Source: Nonomuraea gerenzanensis
GTDB taxonomy: Bacteria; Actinomycetota; Actinomycetes; Streptosporangiales; Streptosporangiaceae
DNA length: 64,000 nt
Assembly (NCBI RefSeq): GCF_020215645.1
Contig: NZ_CP084058.1
Span: forward strand, 8,680,001-8,744,000
Reading direction: 5' to 3'
This document shows positions 61,120 to 64,000 of this stretch, in pieces (within the stretch, counting starts at the first letter, position 1; every line of letters begins with the position of its first letter). The notes under the pieces are model-generated. The model made no database searches. It was not told where the DNA came from and was given only the letters and a program-made list of their open reading frames with translations. The position numbers and the translations under genes were made by a program.

Positions 61120-61806
61120 GTGATTCGCGACGCGCACGTCAACGGGATCAGGCTCGTCTACCGGGAGGAAGGCGACCCGTCCTCTCCCCCGCTGATGCTG
61201 ATCCACGGCCGTACGGCCAACCACAACGACTGGAACGGCATCACCCAGCACTTCGCGGCCCGCTACCACGTGTTCGCCCCCGACCTGCGCGGCCACGGGG
61301 CCAGCGACCGTCCGGGCACCTATCGGTTGCCCGAGATGGCGGCGGACGTGGTGGCGCTGCTCGACCACCTGGGCGTCGGGCGGGTCAGGCTGGTCGGGCA
61401 CTCGCTCGGCGGCGTGGTCGCGTGCCTGGTGGCGATGGGGCATCAGGACCGGATCGAGCGGCTCGTGCTGGAGGACCCGCCGCCCGCGTATCCGCTCACG
61501 GGGCGCCCGCCGATCGTGGAGGACGGCTCGACCGGGTTCGACTGGCGGATGGTGCACGAGACCGAGCGGCAGCTACTGGATCCCGATCCGGCGTGGGCCG
61601 AGGGGTTGGTCAAGATCACGGCGCCGACGCTGGTGCTGTCGGGGACGCTGAGCCCGTTCGAGCCGGACATGGCGGCGCGCATCCCGGGGGCGGAGCTGGT
61701 CCGGGTCGAGGCCGGGCATCTGGTGCACATGGACGCCCGCAAGGAGTTCCTGCGCGTGGTGGACGCCTTCCTCGGCCAAGGCCCAGACCTGGCAAAGCAG
61801 GCTTAG
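61120..61806 (+). CDS. Alpha/beta hydrolase
   Basis: A 228-residue hydrolase: LMLIHGRTANHNDWN with the oxyanion hole, VGHSLGGVVACL with the Ser nucleophile, and VRVEAGHLVHMDARKEF with the catalytic His. The cap is short. TAAAGT (61108-61113) lies six bases before GTG 61120, so the message is probably leaderless. Substrate unknown. It is divergent from the amidohydrolase, and joint control is possible. Confidence 0.87.
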   Translation: MIRDAHVNGIRLVYREEGDPSSPPLMLIHGRTANHNDWNGITQHFAARYHVFAPDLRGHGASDRPGTYRLPEMAADVVALLDHLGVGRVRLVGHSLGGVVACLVAMGHQDRIERLVLEDPPPAYPLTGRPPIVEDGSTGFDWRMVHETERQLLDPDPAWAEGLVKITAPTLVLSGTLSPFEPDMAARIPGAELVRVEAGHLVHMDARKEFLRVVDAFLGQGPDLAKQA

Positions 61807-61855
61807 CTGGGGCAAATGTGACCTTACTGTCATAAAGATCCGCCAAGGTGGAGGA

Positions 61856-62980
61856 GTGCTAAACAGGCTCAGCGATCTCGTCAAGGAGCGGCTGGGCACG
61901 TTCGGCCTCACGGCGCCGTCGATCGTGCAGTGCGCGGTGGGCGCCGCCCTGGCCTGGACCGCCGCCATCGAGCTGCTCGGCCACCCCGCCCCGTTCTTCG
62001 CCCCCATCTCCGTGCTGATCTGCGTGGGCGTCGGCCTCGGGCAGCGGCTGCGCCGGGTCGTCGAGCTGGTCGTCGGGGTCAGCCTGGGCGTCGGGGTGGG
62101 CGACCTGCTGGTGGCCTGGATCGGCTCGGGAGCCTGGCAGCTCGCCCTGGTGGTGGGGCTGGCCATGACCGTGGCCGTGCTGCTCAACAGCGGAGCGCTG
62201 TTCGTGGCGCAGGCGGGCTCGTCGGCCGTGCTGGTCGCCACGCTCGTGCCCGGCGAGGGCGCCGGTGGCCTGGACCGGATGGCCGACGCGCTGACGGGCG
62301 GCGTCATCGGGATCGCGGCGGTGGCGCTGATGCCCGCCAGCCCGTTCGCGATCGCGGCCAAGCATCTGTCCGGGGTGCTCGACGCGCTGTCCACCGTGCT
62401 GGAGCGGGCGGCGGAGGCCATCGAGAAACGCGACGCCGACCTGGCGGCCGAGGCGCTGGAGGAGGCCCGTACGACGCAGGCGGCGGTGGAGGAGTACGAG
62501 GCGGCGCTGGAGACCAGCAAGGAGATCACGATGATCTCGCCGCTGCACTGGCACCGGCGGGCCCGCCTGGCCCGCTACGAGACCGCCGCCGTGCCGGTGG
62601 ACCTGGCGTTGCGCAACGCCCGGGTGCTGAGCAGGCGCACGCTGGCCTCGCTCGGGGAGTCGAGCCCGCCGCCGGCCGCGCTGGCGGAGGCGATGCGCGA
62701 GGTGTCCGAGGCGGCGCTGCTGCTGCAACTGGAGCTGGGGGCCGGTCGGGAGCCGACGCTGGCGCGGCAGGCGCTGCTGGCCGTGGCGGCCCGTGAGCGG
62801 CCCCGGGGGCTGGGGTTCTCGGCGCATGTGATCATCGCGCAGTTGCGGTCCGTGGTGGTGGATCTGCTGCAGGCCACCGGGATGGAGCACGAGGAGGCCA
62901 CGGCGGCGCTGACGCCACTGGACGAGGGCGGCTCGGGCGGGCGGAGCGGTGTGGAGGACGAGGCGACGCGGCACGGGTGA
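61856..62980 (+). CDS. Aromatic acid exporter family (FUSC/ArAE) membrane protein
   Basis: A 374-residue protein with an N-terminal membrane half of about six helices (CAVGAALAWTAAIELLGHPA, FFAPISVLICVGVGLGQRLR and SLGVGVGDLLVAW) and a helical cytosolic half (EEARTTQAAVEEYEAALETS). This matches the ArAE/FUSC exporters that expel aromatic carboxylic acids. GTG 61856 follows AAGGTGGAGGA. It follows the alpha/beta hydrolase after 49 bases and may be cotranscribed. Confidence 0.85.
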   Translation: MLNRLSDLVKERLGTFGLTAPSIVQCAVGAALAWTAAIELLGHPAPFFAPISVLICVGVGLGQRLRRVVELVVGVSLGVGVGDLLVAWIGSGAWQLALVVGLAMTVAVLLNSGALFVAQAGSSAVLVATLVPGEGAGGLDRMADALTGGVIGIAAVALMPASPFAIAAKHLSGVLDALSTVLERAAEAIEKRDADLAAEALEEARTTQAAVEEYEAALETSKEITMISPLHWHRRARLARYETAAVPVDLALRNARVLSRRTLASLGESSPPPAALAEAMREVSEAALLLQLELGAGREPTLARQALLAVAARERPRGLGFSAHVIIAQLRSVVVDLLQATGMEHEEATAALTPLDEGGSGGRSGVEDEATRHG

Positions 62981-63057
62981 GGGGCCCGTGCGGGCTCAAG
63001 CGGGTGCATGGTCGCCCGCGACCGCGGCAGGGCGTCGGAGCCCGCCAGCGTGGGTGC

Positions 63058-63072
63058 GTTCCTCCTAGGAAC
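63058..63072. promoter_or_regulatory. Dyad GTTCCT-CCT-AGGAAC
   Basis: A perfect six-base inverted repeat with a three-base spacer, 72 bases upstream of the Atu4866-type lipoprotein gene. The GGAAC within it could also be an ECF-sigma -35 box. Not decided. Confidence 0.35.
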
Positions 63073-63143
63073 ATCTCACCACTGCCTCCATCCTTCCGGC
63101 CTCGGCAGACTCGTCATCACCGCCACCCGGAAGGAAGATTCAC

Positions 63144-63482
63144 ATGATCGGCAGAATGCTGCTCACCCTCGGCCTGCTCACCGCGATGACCGCCTGCGCC
63201 GACGGCGGCCGTGGCGCGAAGCAGGCGCCGGATCGGGCGAGCGCGCCCCCGCACCCGTACGTCGGCATGTGGGTGACCGCCGACGGCCGGATCAGGCAGG
63301 AGCTGCTGCCCGACGGCCGCTACGAGGAGGAGCGCGACGGCCGCGAACGCGCCTACACCGGCCGGTACACCGTCACCGGCGACCACCTCGACTACTTCGA
63401 CGACGCGGGCTTCACCGCCACCGGGGACGTCCGCGACGGCGTGCTCTACCACGAGCACCTCGTCCTCTACCGGGAGCGATGA
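63144..63482 (+). CDS. Atu4866-domain lipoprotein
   Basis: A 112-residue lipoprotein with lipobox LTAMTAC (Cys18). The mature part matches the Atu4866 domain: YVGMWVTADGRIRQELLPDG, RERAYTGRYTVTGDHLDYFD and DGVLYHEHLVLYRE. The family is a small beta-barrel of unknown role that often sits beside NmrA or SDR genes. GGAAGGA before ATG 63144 is a strong ribosome site. Strange 12-base repeats follow its stop. Confidence 0.85.
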   Translation: MIGRMLLTLGLLTAMTACADGGRGAKQAPDRASAPPHPYVGMWVTADGRIRQELLPDGRYEEERDGRERAYTGRYTVTGDHLDYFDDAGFTATGDVRDGVLYHEHLVLYRER

Positions 63483-63545
63483 CCGGAGCGATGACCGGAG
63501 CGATGGCGGGGGCGATGGCGGGGGCGATGGCGGGGGCGATGCTGG
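63479..63545 (+). repeat. 12-base tandem repeats downstream of the lipoprotein gene
   Basis: Two copies of GATGACCGGAGC, starting within the stop codon region, then three copies of GATGGCGGGGGC and a partial copy. The array is noncoding on both strands in any useful frame and sits just before a terminator. Confidence 0.8.
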
Positions 63546-63571
63546 ACGAGCGAGGGTCGGGCGAGGGTCGA

Positions 63572-63602
63572 GGCCGGCGGGCCGCGACGCGGGCCGCCGG
63601 CC
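63572..63602. terminator. Terminator between convergent genes
   Basis: GGCCGGCGGGCCGC (63572-63585) and GCGGGCCGCCGGCC (63589-63602) pair over 13 of 14 bases. It serves the lipoprotein and the convergent acetyltransferase. Confidence 0.65.
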
Positions 63603-63610
63603 TCAAGGGG

Positions 63611-64000
63611 CTACGGCTGGAACGGATACGGCGCGGTGACCTCGAAGCGGGCCAGCTCCTCCGTGGAGCTCACCCGCCGGAACCCGGCCTTCTCGAGCAC
63701 GCGAATCGAGGCCGGATTGGCCGGTTCCGCGTGCGCGAGCACCGTGTGCACCTCGGGGGCGGTCAGGGCGAACGCCGTCAGGGCGCGGGTCGCCTCGGAG
63801 GCGTAGCCGCGGCCCCGGCGCGAGGCCACGACCCCGTAGCCGATCTCGACGGCCCCGTCCTGGGGCGGCCAGAACAGGCCGAGCGAGCCGACCACCAGCC
63901 CGCTGTCGCGCTCGACGATGAGCCGGTGACCGTACGGGCCGAGCCAGGCCGGGTGCTCGCCGAGCAGCCCGGCGATGACCTGGTCACCCTCGGCGGGGAA
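63611..64000 (-). CDS. GNAT family N-acetyltransferase, partial
   Basis: The last 129 codons are present and the start lies beyond the window. The RimJ/RimL-like GNAT pattern is clear: VVGSLGLFWPPQDGAVEIGY, SRRGRGYASEATRALTAFAL (acetyl-CoA pyrophosphate loop) and NPASIRVLEKAGFRRV. It transfers an acetyl group to an unknown amine. Confidence 0.87.
   Translation of the reverse strand, partial: FPAEGDQVIAGLLGEHPAWLGPYGHRLIVERDSGLVVGSLGLFWPPQDGAVEIGYGVVASRRGRGYASEATRALTAFALTAPEVHTVLAHAEPANPASIRVLEKAGFRRVSSTEELARFEVTAPYPFQP

Overview
The window comes from a very GC-rich, Gram-positive filamentous actinobacterium. Coding third positions are almost all G or C, GTG and even TTG starts occur, and many genes have a -10 box 5 to 10 bases before the start codon, as in leaderless mRNAs. 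The gene set (MsiK-type sugar ATPase, large LuxR/ATPase regulator, baeRF protein, actinobacterial aroC-K-B-Q operon) fits Streptosporangiales such as Nonomuraea, but the genus is an inference. No rRNA, tRNA, CRISPR array, intact transposon or prophage was seen.

Layout. 1-11.5 kb: partial lipoprotein, CMD-like protein, PQQ-type sugar dehydrogenase, short-chain dehydrogenase, MsiK-type ATPase facing a LacI regulator with operator-like dyads, an M29/NicX-like metalloprotein, a giant LuxR regulator coupled to an esterase-like hydrolase, and a glutathione peroxidase. 11.6-13 kb: two tandem secreted muralytic-like paralogues separated by strongly folded leader sequence. 13-19.8 kb: TetR/diiron protein pair, a bacterial NACHT (NLR-like) NTPase, an orphan sensor kinase and a nucleoside deaminase. 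19.8-25.5 kb: heterodimeric ABC exporter, two zinc-ribbon paralogues, two DUF202 membrane proteins and a lipoprotein. 25.5-29.8 kb: epoxide hydrolase, then a class A beta-lactamase overlapping a class A penicillin-binding protein.

29.8-33.4 kb is a scrappy zone with two frameshifted genes, a truncated methyltransferase, a UTRA protein lacking its DNA-binding half and three tandem copies of a 58-bp unit. 33.4-40.7 kb: two acyltransferase-3 membrane paralogues, a baeRF ribosome-associated protein, an acyl-CoA ligase, a ferric-reductase-like flavoprotein and a 30-residue membrane peptide. 40.7-47.5 kb is one minus-strand operon livF-livG-acyl-CoA ligase-livH-livM-livK, an uptake system fused to CoA activation. 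47.6-53 kb: UBP zinc finger, CPA1 antiporter, Pro/Gln-rich protein and DinG helicase. 53.2-57.8 kb: shikimate operon aroC-K-B-Q plus an SGNH hydrolase, each joined by a four-base overlap, with a prepilin peptidase upstream. 57.8-64 kb: SseB protein, PadR-HD pair, ring-opening amidohydrolase, alpha/beta hydrolase, aromatic acid exporter, Atu4866-type lipoprotein and a partial acetyltransferase.

The strongest candidates for less-described biology are the NACHT protein, the folded leader between the muralytic paralogues, the beta-lactamase/PBP operon with a clean dyad, the PadR-HD pair, and the acyltransferase/ligase/flavoprotein/peptide cluster.
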